31,732 nucleotides of DNA from Thermoplasmata archaeon. GTDB taxonomy: Archaea > Thermoplasmatota > JAKEGO01. Made by a program: the position numbers and the translations under genes. Positions 1 to 7,314 of the stretch are shown here, piece after piece. Under the pieces are notes generated by a model. The model was not told the DNA's origin, searched no databases, and saw nothing but the letters and a program-made list of their open reading frames with translations. Where the stretch lies: positions 1 through 31,732 of the forward strand of contig JAKEGO010000148.1 in NCBI GenBank assembly GCA_022615805.1, given 5' to 3'. Within the stretch, counting starts at the first letter, position 1; the number at the start of each line of letters is the position of its first letter.

Positions 1-4
1 AAAA
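1..4 (-). terminator. T-run after tRNA-Arg
   Basis: Nine bases past the tRNA 3' end the minus strand reads TTTT at the window edge. Oligo-T runs end transcription in archaea. The run may be longer beyond the window. Confidence 0.35.
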
Positions 5-13
5 GGAATGGGA

Positions 14-88
14 CGGGCGCGAGGGGATTTGAACCCCCGATCTACAGCTTAGGAGGCTGCCGCCTTATCCGGCCTAGGCCACGCGCCC
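14..88 (-). tRNA. tRNA-Arg, anticodon CCU
   Basis: On the minus strand this folds as a complete cloverleaf of 75 nt. The acceptor stem is GGGCGCG with CGCGCCC, the D-arm stem is GCCT with AGGC, and the anticodon stem is GCAGC with GCTGT. The anticodon loop CTCCTAA gives CCT, which reads the arginine codon AGG. The T-arm has GGGGG, loop TTCAAAT and CCCCT. The discriminator base is G, and no 3' CCA is encoded, as is common in archaea. No intron is seen. AGG codons are frequent in the surrounding genes, so this is an important tRNA for this genome. Confidence 0.97.
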
Positions 89-291
89 GTTGCAGATGAA
101 CCAGCGACCCTGCCGTAAGTTGGCCACGAGGGAAAAGATGGGGGCCTTGATAAGCCTTTTTCCCGGGCAGGATGAGGCGGAGCATCATCCGTGCATCCGG
201 CCTGGACAACGCACCCCTGCCGGCCGAGTGCCCGTTGCTTATTATGCATATCGAGGTGGACGGCCCGGGGCGCACCCGGTGCAGCATCCGG

Positions 292-819
292 TCACGTCCT
301 GTCAGCATAGTGGTCCAAGAGGTCCCTGGTCGACCATGGCAGGAGCGCCTCCTCCTCGAACCCGAGCTCCTCGGCGAGTCGGGCGATCGTCTCGACGTCG
401 ACGGCTTCGATCTCGAGGAATACCGGGATGTGGGCGTGCAGCCCTACGTACCTGTCGATGTCGACGTGGGCACCCTTGAGGCTGTAACTCGTCCTCTGTT
501 TCTCCATCTCCTCGATGACCTCCAGACCGATGCCCTCGAGGATCGCCACCGCGGTGGCATGGTCGGAGACCTCGACCTCGAGCTCGTCCATCACCTTCGC
601 CCCGCGCCTGCCGACGAAGCCCTTGAACGTCATCACGCTCCTGTTCCCCTCCGCCCTCACCCGGAGGAGGTTCCCGGCGTTGATGATGGACCGACCCGGG
701 AAGTCGAGGAAGACCGCCCTCATCATGCCGTCGAAGATCAGCTCCGCCCCCAGGCGATCGAGGGTCGCGATGACCCGTTCCCTGTCGATCTCGAGGACCT
801 TCACCTCGGTCTCGCGCAT
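292..819 (-). CDS. CYTH domain protein (triphosphate/polyphosphate-binding tunnel fold)
   Basis: This 175-aa protein begins with the family signature ExExK (E3, E5, K7) and continues as one CYTH domain, with charged strand motifs such as LRVR, MTFKG and ELEVEV. The family includes class IV adenylyl cyclase, thiamine triphosphatase and inorganic tri/polyphosphatases. All bind a triphosphate through acidic residues and metal in a beta tunnel. The fold call is firm; the substrate cannot be read from sequence. A polyphosphate-related substrate is favoured because the next genes are PPK2, a CHAD fusion and PPK1. The gene is divergent from ppk2. A TATA-like box about 25 nt before the ATG suggests a leaderless mRNA. 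An alternative is an archaeal CyaB/ThTPase homologue acting on a nucleotide. Confidence 0.9.
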   Translation of the reverse strand: MRETEVKVLEIDRERVIATLDRLGAELIFDGMMRAVFLDFPGRSIINAGNLLRVRAEGNRSVMTFKGFVGRRGAKVMDELEVEVSDHATAVAILEGIGLEVIEEMEKQRTSYSLKGAHVDIDRYVGLHAHIPVFLEIEAVDVETIARLAEELGFEEEALLPWSTRDLLDHYADRT

Positions 820-837
820 GGACGTGGATTCGTCGCC

Positions 838-848
838 CGGAATTTAAC
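838..848 (-). promoter_or_regulatory. TATA-like box of the CYTH gene
   Basis: The minus strand reads gggttaaattcc here, centred about 25 nt before the ATG at 819. That spacing puts transcription start at or next to the start codon. Confidence 0.5.
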
Positions 849-887
849 CCTTCGCAACGACGGGTCCCCTGACAACGTCGATCGTCC

Positions 888-899
888 CAAGGCTTATGA
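888..899 (+). promoter_or_regulatory. TATA-like box of ppk2
   Basis: The sequence aaggcttatgaa lies about 60 nt before the chosen ATG at 953. The ATG at 896 falls inside this element, which argues that 896 is not the start. Confidence 0.4.
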
Positions 900-952
900 A
901 CCATCGGAGCGCTGTCGAGCCGTTTCCCGAGGGGAGACCTGGAGCGAGCCGG

Positions 953-2434
953 ATGCTCGAGGACATCGATTTCAAGAGGACCGTTGACCCTGAGGAGTAC
1001 CGTGCGCTCATCGACGCCCTCGAGATCAAGGTCGCAGAGCTGCATCGCCGGACAAAGGATGCCGGAATCCCGGTGATCATCGTCTTCGAGGGGTGGGACG
1101 CTTCTGGCAAGGCGACGATGATCAATCGCCTCCTTCTCGCCATGGACCCGCGCATCTTCACGGTGCACCCCATCACCGCCCCAACCGCGGAGGAATCCGC
1201 CAGGCCGTGGCTGTGGCGCTTCTGGACGAAGACCCCCTCACGCGGGCGGATCGCCATCTTCGACAAGAGCTGGTACTACCGGGTCATGGAGGAGCGCGTG
1301 GACCACCTGGTGGATGAGGAGAGATGGATGAGGGCATATGGCCATATCAACTCCTTCGAGAGGAACCTCGTGGACGACGGCAACGTCCTGATCAAGTTCT
1401 TCCTCCACGTGACCGAGGAGGTCCAGGAGAAGCGCCTCAGGAAGCTTCGGCGCAGGACGACGAGCGCATGGCGGCTCATCCAGCAGGAATGGAAGCACCA
1501 CAAGCACTACGACGACTACCTCGAGGCCATCGAGGACATGCTGGAGAAGACGGATACGAGGCCTTGCACATGGCACATCGTCCCCTCGCACGACGAGAGG
1601 ACGGCGAATGTGCGCATCTTCGAAACGGTGATCGAATCGCTCGAGAAGGGCATCTCCTCGTCGGACGCACCGGTCGCGGGGAGCAGGGCCGCTCCCACGC
1701 GTGGCAAGAAGAATGGTAAACCGCAGCAGGTGCTCCCCAGGGTCGACCTTTCCCTGACCATGGATGAGGAGGAGTACGATCGGCGGCTGAAGGCCTGCCA
1801 GGAGAAGCTCGTCGAACTCTCCAACGATGTCAAGCTCGCCCAGATCCCCGTCTCCATCATGTACTCCGGATGGGATGCTGCCGGGAAGGGCGGCAACATA
1901 AAGCGGCTCGTCCAGAGGCTCGATCCGCGGAGCTACAAGGTGATACCGATCATCGTGCCGACAGACGAGGAGCTCGCGCACCATCATCTGTGGCGGTTCT
2001 GGAGGGAGCTCCCGCCCGCTGGGCGTATCGCGATATTCGATAGGTCATGGTACGGCAGGGTCCTCGTCGAACGTATCGAGGGCTACTGCAGGGAGGACGA
2101 GTGGAGGCGGGCCTACCACGAGATCAACGAGATGGAGCAGCAGTGGACCGACGACGGGATGGTGCTCATCAAGTTCTTCCTTCACATCGACAAGGAGACA
2201 CAGCTCGAACGCTTCCGGGAGCGGGAGAACATCCCGCACAAGCGATGGAAGATAACGGAAGATGATTGGAGGAACCGGGAGAAGTGGGGCCTCTACGAGG
2301 AAGCCATCGAGGATATGCTGCGGTTCACGGACACCAAGTATGCGCCATGGACGATCATCGAATCCAACTCGAAGATGTTCTCGCGGATAAGGACGCTGGA
2401 GAAGATCACCGGGGACATCGAGCGCGCTCTCTAG
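953..2434 (+). CDS. Polyphosphate kinase 2, tandem-domain type (polyP:AMP phosphotransferase-like)
   Basis: This 493-aa protein has two PPK2 domains in tandem. Domain 1 has a Walker A at residues 46-53 (EGWDASGK) and a Walker B/lid start FDKSWY at 103. Domain 2 repeats these as SGWDAAGK at 305-312 and FDRSWY at 362. A polar linker at about 235-270, rich in Ser, Ala, Gly and Lys, joins them. Two-domain PPK2s of known function (class II, PAP) transfer phosphate from polyphosphate to AMP. The reaction is inferred from this architecture. The start at 953 is preferred because GGAG lies 8 nt upstream and the longer 896 start sits in the TATA-like box. The stop codon shares a CTAG palindrome with the stop of the convergent CHAD fusion gene. 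Confidence 0.93.
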   Translation: MLEDIDFKRTVDPEEYRALIDALEIKVAELHRRTKDAGIPVIIVFEGWDASGKATMINRLLLAMDPRIFTVHPITAPTAEESARPWLWRFWTKTPSRGRIAIFDKSWYYRVMEERVDHLVDEERWMRAYGHINSFERNLVDDGNVLIKFFLHVTEEVQEKRLRKLRRRTTSAWRLIQQEWKHHKHYDDYLEAIEDMLEKTDTRPCTWHIVPSHDERTANVRIFETVIESLEKGISSSDAPVAGSRAAPTRGKKNGKPQQVLPRVDLSLTMDEEEYDRRLKACQEKLVELSNDVKLAQIPVSIMYSGWDAAGKGGNIKRLVQRLDPRSYKVIPIIVPTDEELAHHHLWRFWRELPPAGRIAIFDRSWYGRVLVERIEGYCREDEWRRAYHEINEMEQQWTDDGMVLIKFFLHIDKETQLERFRERENIPHKRWKITEDDWRNREKWGLYEEAIEDMLRFTDTKYAPWTIIESNSKMFSRIRTLEKITGDIERAL

Positions 2435-4755
2435 CTCCCCGACCCGATGAAGGCGACGCTCACCTTCCTGCCGAAGACCTCCTCGAACAGGCTGACCTTC
2501 ACGGGCAGCATGTCCCTCTCGAGCGATGGGTCCGCCTTCACGAAGCACCTTATCGAAACGCGGTCGGTGGTGGACCGAACGCTGAGGCGCTCAACGATCG
2601 CCCCGTGGGAAGCGTCGAGCCCGTCCGCGAGCCTCAGTAACGCCGCGGCCCGGTCCACCCGCCCTCTTGTCGGCACGTCGAGCTGATTGTGTGCGTGGTG
2701 CCACTCTTCGGGGTGGGCCTTCCGATGATAGCGTGCGACGTTCGCGACGACGAGCCGCTCTCTCGTGGTGAAGGGGAGTTCGAGCTCGTTCAGGATGATC
2801 CTCATCGACGCCTTGTGATGGCCCTTCGCACCGATGGCCCACCCGGTGTCATGAAGGATCGCCGCGCACTCGAGCCAGAGGCGGTCCTCCCCGCTGAGGC
2901 GATGGAGCCTCCTGGTGCCGTCGAACAGCCTCAGCGCGAGCCGCCGCACCTGCTCGGTGTGGCCTGGATCGGGGTCGTACCTTGCCGCGACCGCTCTGAC
3001 CGCCTCGAGAATGGCAGCCCTCCCGGCACGGTCCGCGACCTTCTCGATCAGCCGCACATTGGCCATGTCCACGTCGCCGATTGCCCTCCCCTGGAGGAAC
3101 ATCTGGGCGAACTCCTCGGGGAGGCCCGCCTTACGTGTGGCATCGGCAACCGAACTTACATCGTATTCGACCCTGAGGTGCTCGACGCCGAAAGGTTCCG
3201 AGGTGACGATCGCGTATCCCGCCCTTGAATCGCCGTCGTCAGGTCTCCCCACGCTCCCCGGATTGACGAAGTGGACCCCAGACACGCATCTGTCCATCTG
3301 GGCGTGTGTGTGGCCGACCACCACGGCATCGGCATCGGCGATCCCGGCGAGCACTCTCAGGTGCTCGTCCGGCGTGTCCATTCCGACCTTCTCGTCGATC
3401 GATGCGGGGCTCCCGTGGACGACGAGGAAACGCCTTCCGCCGAACCTGAAACGGACCGCCCTCGGCCTGGCACGGAGGAACGCCGCACCCCTCCCGCCGA
3501 CCTGTCGCCCCGTGAACATCAGGGATTCGCCCTTGAGCCCTTCGACGAAGGGGCGGTCCCGCCTCCACTCCAGGACCTCGAGATCGTAGTTCCCGGCGAT
3601 GGAGAGCACCCCGTCGCAGGCAAGGCGCTCGATGACGCCGCGCGGGTCTGGCCCGAAGCCGACGCTGTCGCCGGTGTCGATGATGGCCGTCGCCCCCCGC
3701 TCCCTGGCATCGTCGAGGACGGCCTCCAGTGCAGGGACGTTACCGTGCACGTCCCCGATGAGCGCGATCCGACCTCCCGTTCGGCTTTCGATGAAGCGCG
3801 TGACCGCCTCCTCCACGACCCCCTCGAAGAAACCGCCCTCGCGGAGGCTCCGCCAAGCCTTGCCGAGCTCGCCGTGGAGCCTCGCGCGCCTCTTCGCGAT
3901 GTCCGTGGCGAGCCTGTCGAGAACGGCCCCGACCTCCGTGGCGACATGGTCCGCGTCGCTGCCCGCCTGGATGCTGTCGACCATCTCCTTCCTTATGGCC
4001 GGTATCTCCATGGTCCATACGTCGCAATCGTGCATCTCCCCGAGGACGTCCTGAAGGCCCTTCAGGGTCGGCACCCAAACCGCGCCCGTCTCGCCGTAGA
4101 GGGGCTCGAAGATCTCGAGCGCGTAACGTAATCTCTTCGCCGCTATCCTCATCCTGTGGTGCTCGGTCCAGGCGTCCGGGTCCTCCACGCAACCCTCCAG
4201 GTCCAGGAGCCCTTCCACCCGGCGAGCGATGTGCTCGCAAGCCCCGCGGTACACGCTCGCCGAGGCCTCGTGGGAATTGCCCGCGTCAGCGGTCATCATC
4301 GTGCAGGTGTCCCGGATGCTACCGACGACGCCGGAACCAGCAAGCCGGTCCACCGCAGCCACGACGTCGACCTGGGCCGCCTCCCTGAGGCCGTGGTGCC
4401 TCTCGACGACCCTCGACATCGCTGCCCTCGCCCTCTTTCCCCTGAGGCTGGCCGCATACTTCTCGAGGAAGATGATCTGTACATCGAGATCGCGGGCCCT
4501 GCCCATGGCAGCGGTCACCTCGCGCACCTCATCGCGCCAATGCCCGTACAACTCCTCGCGGAAACAGTCCCGGAAGATCGTCAGTGCCCCCCTCGTCCGG
4601 CGGGTGGCAACGCGCGTCCTGTGAACGAACTCGACGTCCCCTCCCCTCCTGGCTCCACTTGCCTGTTCGTCCAGCGCCTCGACGAGCCGCAGGAGGGTCC
4701 GCGCGCCGAAGGCACAATAACCGGTCCCAGCGGCGGGTCCCGCCTCAGAGGACAT
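2431..4755 (-). CDS. CHAD - metallophosphoesterase - Ppx-type HD fusion protein
   Basis: This 774-aa protein has three parts. Residues 1 to about 320 form a CHAD domain: H45 in a basic helix, RDLD at 88-91, and a second basic helix with R203, K207 and R208. CHAD domains bind polyphosphate. Residues 328-530 are a calcineurin-like phosphoesterase with GDVH (D335, H337), TGD (D363), GNYD (N389), H447 in VVHGSP and GHTH (H482, H484). Residues about 570-774 resemble the C-terminal HD region of Ppx/GppA exopolyphosphatases: H599, HD at 635-636, and D711 in RLADGLD. The metal-binding residues of both catalytic parts look intact. The gene overlaps the end of ppk1 by 11 nt, so coupled translation is likely. 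ATG 4755, with GGTG six nt upstream, is chosen over GTG 4764. A role in polyphosphate binding with hydrolysis or signalling is inferred; the substrate is unknown. Confidence 0.88.
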   Translation of the reverse strand: MSSEAGPAAGTGYCAFGARTLLRLVEALDEQASGARRGGDVEFVHRTRVATRRTRGALTIFRDCFREELYGHWRDEVREVTAAMGRARDLDVQIIFLEKYAASLRGKRARAAMSRVVERHHGLREAAQVDVVAAVDRLAGSGVVGSIRDTCTMMTADAGNSHEASASVYRGACEHIARRVEGLLDLEGCVEDPDAWTEHHRMRIAAKRLRYALEIFEPLYGETGAVWVPTLKGLQDVLGEMHDCDVWTMEIPAIRKEMVDSIQAGSDADHVATEVGAVLDRLATDIAKRRARLHGELGKAWRSLREGGFFEGVVEEAVTRFIESRTGGRIALIGDVHGNVPALEAVLDDARERGATAIIDTGDSVGFGPDPRGVIERLACDGVLSIAGNYDLEVLEWRRDRPFVEGLKGESLMFTGRQVGGRGAAFLRARPRAVRFRFGGRRFLVVHGSPASIDEKVGMDTPDEHLRVLAGIADADAVVVGHTHAQMDRCVSGVHFVNPGSVGRPDDGDSRAGYAIVTSEPFGVEHLRVEYDVSSVADATRKAGLPEEFAQMFLQGRAIGDVDMANVRLIEKVADRAGRAAILEAVRAVAARYDPDPGHTEQVRRLALRLFDGTRRLHRLSGEDRLWLECAAILHDTGWAIGAKGHHKASMRIILNELELPFTTRERLVVANVARYHRKAHPEEWHHAHNQLDVPTRGRVDRAAALLRLADGLDASHGAIVERLSVRSTTDRVSIRCFVKADPSLERDMLPVKVSLFEEVFGRKVSVAFIGSGS

Positions 4756-6922
4756 GCCACGCACCGCGATGCTCGATGAGGAACCCCTGGTAGTTCAACG
4801 GCTCGTCCCCCTTCTCCCTCGCGACCCTGACGTAGGTCCCATCGGGCGTGAGGAAACGGGATTTGACGTTGTCGTCGAACGAAGGTTCCAGCATCCACTC
4901 CACGATGTTCCTCCTAAGCGAGAGGTCGGGGACCGGGAAGAGGACCTCGACCCTGCGGTACAGGTTCCTGGGCATGAGGTCGGAGCTCCCGAGGAGCACT
5001 TCCGGGTCGCCGTTGTTCTCGAAGTAATAGATGCGTGCGTGCTCGAGGAACCGCCCCACGATGGAGGTCTCGACGATATTCTCGCTGACGCCTTCGGCCC
5101 CCGGCCTCAGGGCGCACAGGTTCCGGACGTTCAGCGCCACCCTCACCCCCGCCATCGAGGCCCTGTAAAGGGCTTTGATTATGTCTGGCTCGAGGAGCCC
5201 ATTGCACTTGAACGCGATGTATCCGTTCCCGTGCCGCCTCTGGTTCTCTATCTCCCTCTCGATCCGCGAGAGCATGCCAGTGCCCAGGGTATGCGGCGCG
5301 ACGAGCAGCCTCCGGTACGCCGCCTTTGCGGAGTATCCGGTCAGGGTGTTGAACAGGTCCACCACGTCCGCCCCGATCTCGCGGTCGGACGTGAGGTAGG
5401 CGATGTCCCCGTATATCCGCGCCGTGACGGAGTTGAAGTTGCCCGAGCTGAGCATGCAGTATTCGACGATGTCGTCCCCCTCGCGCCTCACTATGAGGAG
5501 GAGCTTGGAGTGGATCTTGAGGTCAACGTGCCCGTAGACGACGTGGACGCCGGCATGCTCGAGTGCACGCGACCACTCGATGTTGGACTCCTCGTCGAAC
5601 TTCGCCTTCAGCTCGATGAGCGCGGTGACCGACTTGCCGTTGTGGCGGGCCTCCATAAGGGCATCCACGATCGGAGAGCGCTTGTCTATCCTGTACAGCG
5701 TCGTCTTTATGGCGAGGACATCCGGGTCCCTGGCCGCCTGTCGGAGGAGGTTCACAGTGATGCCGAAGCTATCGTACGGGTGGTAGAGGACCCAATCCCT
5801 TTTCCTGACGGCCGCGAAGATGTCGCGGTCCTCGTCGAGCTCCGGCGGCGTGTGCGGGAGGAAGGGCCTGTCCTTGAGGTCCGGTCTGTCGATGGACAGC
5901 ATCTCCCAGAGGTCCGCGAGGCCGAGGAGCCCATCGAACCGGTACACCCGGTCCGCCGTGATGCTGAGGTTCGTCGCAAAGATGTCCGCGAGGTGCTGGG
6001 GCATCGAACCGTCGATCTGGAGCCTTACGGGACAGCCGAACTTGCGCGTGTCGACCCCCTCCTCGACAGCGGAGAGCAGGTCCGACGACTGGTCCAGCGC
6101 TATCTCGATCTCGGCGTTCCTGGTGATCCTGAACGGATGGGTCGCGACGATGGTCATGCCCGGGAAGAGCATGTCGAGGTTGGAGGCGACGAGGTCCTCC
6201 AGGAGGACGAAGTGCATCTCGCCACGGTCGTCCTCCTCGTCGCCCCTCTCGAATGGTCCGGCCGGGACCGGCACGAGACGGGGGAATTGCCCGGTGGGCA
6301 CCTTTAACCGCGCATACCTCTCCTTACCGCGATCGTCCTTGACGATGATGGCGAGGTTGAGGCTCAGGTTGGAGATGAACGGGAAGGGCCGTGCGATGTC
6401 CATGGCCATCGGAGTCAGGGCCGGGAAGATGTGCACCTCGAAATGCCTCCGAAGCTGTTCCGCCTGCGGCTCGGAAAGGTCCGACATCGCGTGGATGTGT
6501 ATGCCCGAGCGGGTCAGGGCGGGAAGTAGCTCGTCCCTCCAGCAGTGCTCGTATCGCTCGAGCAGGCCGAGGCACCTCGCCCTGATCGCATTGAGCTGCT
6601 CGAGCGGTGTCATCCCGTCCGGCGGGTTCTTGACCGTCCCCTTCATGAGCTGCTTGACGAGGCCGGCCACCCTGACCATGAAGAACTCATCGAGGTTGCT
6701 GCCGCATATGGCGATGAACTTGATCCTCTCGAGGAGTGGATGGCTCGCGTCGAGCGCCTCCTCCAGGATCCTCTCGTTCATCGCGAGCCAGCTGAGCTCC
6801 CTGTTTATGTAGAGTCCCGCGTCGTCGAGGTCGACCTCGGTCGCGCTGACCTGCGCATCGTCCTCCGGGGCGACATGGGACCCAGTGGGCTCCTCCTTCG
6901 AGAGAGCACCGTAGGTGTTCAT
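4745..6922 (-). CDS. ppk1: Polyphosphate kinase 1
   Basis: This 725-aa protein makes polyphosphate from ATP through a phosphohistidine. It shows the full PPK1 layout: N-terminal helical domain (NRELSWL, GSNLDEFF), head domain, and two phospholipase-D-like C-terminal domains. The likely autophosphorylated His is H471 in KIHSKL. A second catalytic His is H628 in EHARIYYF. They are 157 residues apart, the same spacing as H435 and H592 of the E. coli enzyme. The start at 6922 is preferred because GAGGGG lies 9 nt upstream; ATG 6931 is the alternative. It is the first gene of a two-gene unit with the CHAD fusion. PPK1 is uncommon in archaea, so transfer from bacteria at some time is possible, but base composition here matches the neighbours. 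Confidence 0.96.
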   Translation of the reverse strand: MNTYGALSKEEPTGSHVAPEDDAQVSATEVDLDDAGLYINRELSWLAMNERILEEALDASHPLLERIKFIAICGSNLDEFFMVRVAGLVKQLMKGTVKNPPDGMTPLEQLNAIRARCLGLLERYEHCWRDELLPALTRSGIHIHAMSDLSEPQAEQLRRHFEVHIFPALTPMAMDIARPFPFISNLSLNLAIIVKDDRGKERYARLKVPTGQFPRLVPVPAGPFERGDEEDDRGEMHFVLLEDLVASNLDMLFPGMTIVATHPFRITRNAEIEIALDQSSDLLSAVEEGVDTRKFGCPVRLQIDGSMPQHLADIFATNLSITADRVYRFDGLLGLADLWEMLSIDRPDLKDRPFLPHTPPELDEDRDIFAAVRKRDWVLYHPYDSFGITVNLLRQAARDPDVLAIKTTLYRIDKRSPIVDALMEARHNGKSVTALIELKAKFDEESNIEWSRALEHAGVHVVYGHVDLKIHSKLLLIVRREGDDIVEYCMLSSGNFNSVTARIYGDIAYLTSDREIGADVVDLFNTLTGYSAKAAYRRLLVAPHTLGTGMLSRIEREIENQRRHGNGYIAFKCNGLLEPDIIKALYRASMAGVRVALNVRNLCALRPGAEGVSENIVETSIVGRFLEHARIYYFENNGDPEVLLGSSDLMPRNLYRRVEVLFPVPDLSLRRNIVEWMLEPSFDDNVKSRFLTPDGTYVRVAREKGDEPLNYQGFLIEHRGAWHVL

Positions 6923-6961
6923 CACGGACATCCCCTCATGGGGAGGCCTTATCGCCGATTT

Positions 6962-6972
6962 CTCTATATAAT
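6962..6972 (-). promoter_or_regulatory. TATA box of ppk1
   Basis: The minus strand reads acattatatagaga here, about 44 nt before the ppk1 ATG at 6922. This leaves room for the leader that carries the GAGGGG ribosome site. Confidence 0.6.
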
Positions 6973-7009
6973 GTTTATGTAAATGAATGGATATATCACG
7001 GGGCCGTGC

Positions 7010-7205
7010 TATATAGGGGCCATATAGCGCGTCGATCCTTGATGGGTGTGTGCGACCGAATGGTCATGTCGGTAGACCCTGATCGGAGGGATCCAATTCG
7101 GCAGGGACCCGAGCGGTCCCGGTGGGACCTCCGGCGCACGGGACATCGGGTCCCGATGGGCGCTGGCGGCCCTGACCATCGGATCCCCCGGACGGGGATC
7201 AATGC
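7010..7205 (+). other. Stem-loop-rich intergenic region, possible structured RNA
   Basis: This lies in the 392-base gap between ppk1 and tuf, which holds no convincing gene. A TATA-like element, gctatatagg, is at 7008-7017. It is followed by perfect inverted repeats: GGGACC/GGTCCC (7104-7109, 7115-7120, 5-nt loop), CATCGGG/CCCGATG (7144-7150, 7152-7158), CGATGG/CCATCG (7154-7159, 7176-7181) and GATCCCC/GGGGATC (7182-7188, 7194-7200, 5-nt loop). The second and third overlap, so they are alternatives. I see no RNase P or SRP RNA core motifs. It could be a small RNA, a long tuf leader, or chance pairing in GC-rich DNA. Confidence 0.35.
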
Positions 7206-7249
7206 CGGGAAATCCTCCTTTGGCCCTGTAAAAGGGCGCTTTATCCCAA

Positions 7250-7262
7250 AGGTTTTAATAGG
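7250..7262 (+). promoter_or_regulatory. TATA box of tuf-rps10
   Basis: The sequence aggttttaatagg is about 58 nt before the tuf ATG. It predicts a leader of about 30 nt, which contains GGAGG at 7302-7306 as ribosome binding site. Confidence 0.55.
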
Positions 7263-7314
7263 TCTGTGCGTTGGTGAGTGCGCTGATAGCAGTCAAACGT
7301 CTGGAGGCAGTGAT

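Noticed and set aside
4754..6307. Long plus-strand open frame of 517 codons opposite ppk1
   Set aside because: It mirrors the ppk1 reading frame in GC-rich DNA, has no recognisable domain, and ppk1 keeps all catalytic residues.
7006..7314. 103-codon N-terminal extension of EF-1alpha
   Set aside because: The extension is not conserved in the family, contains the TATA box, and the true ATG has a good ribosome site.
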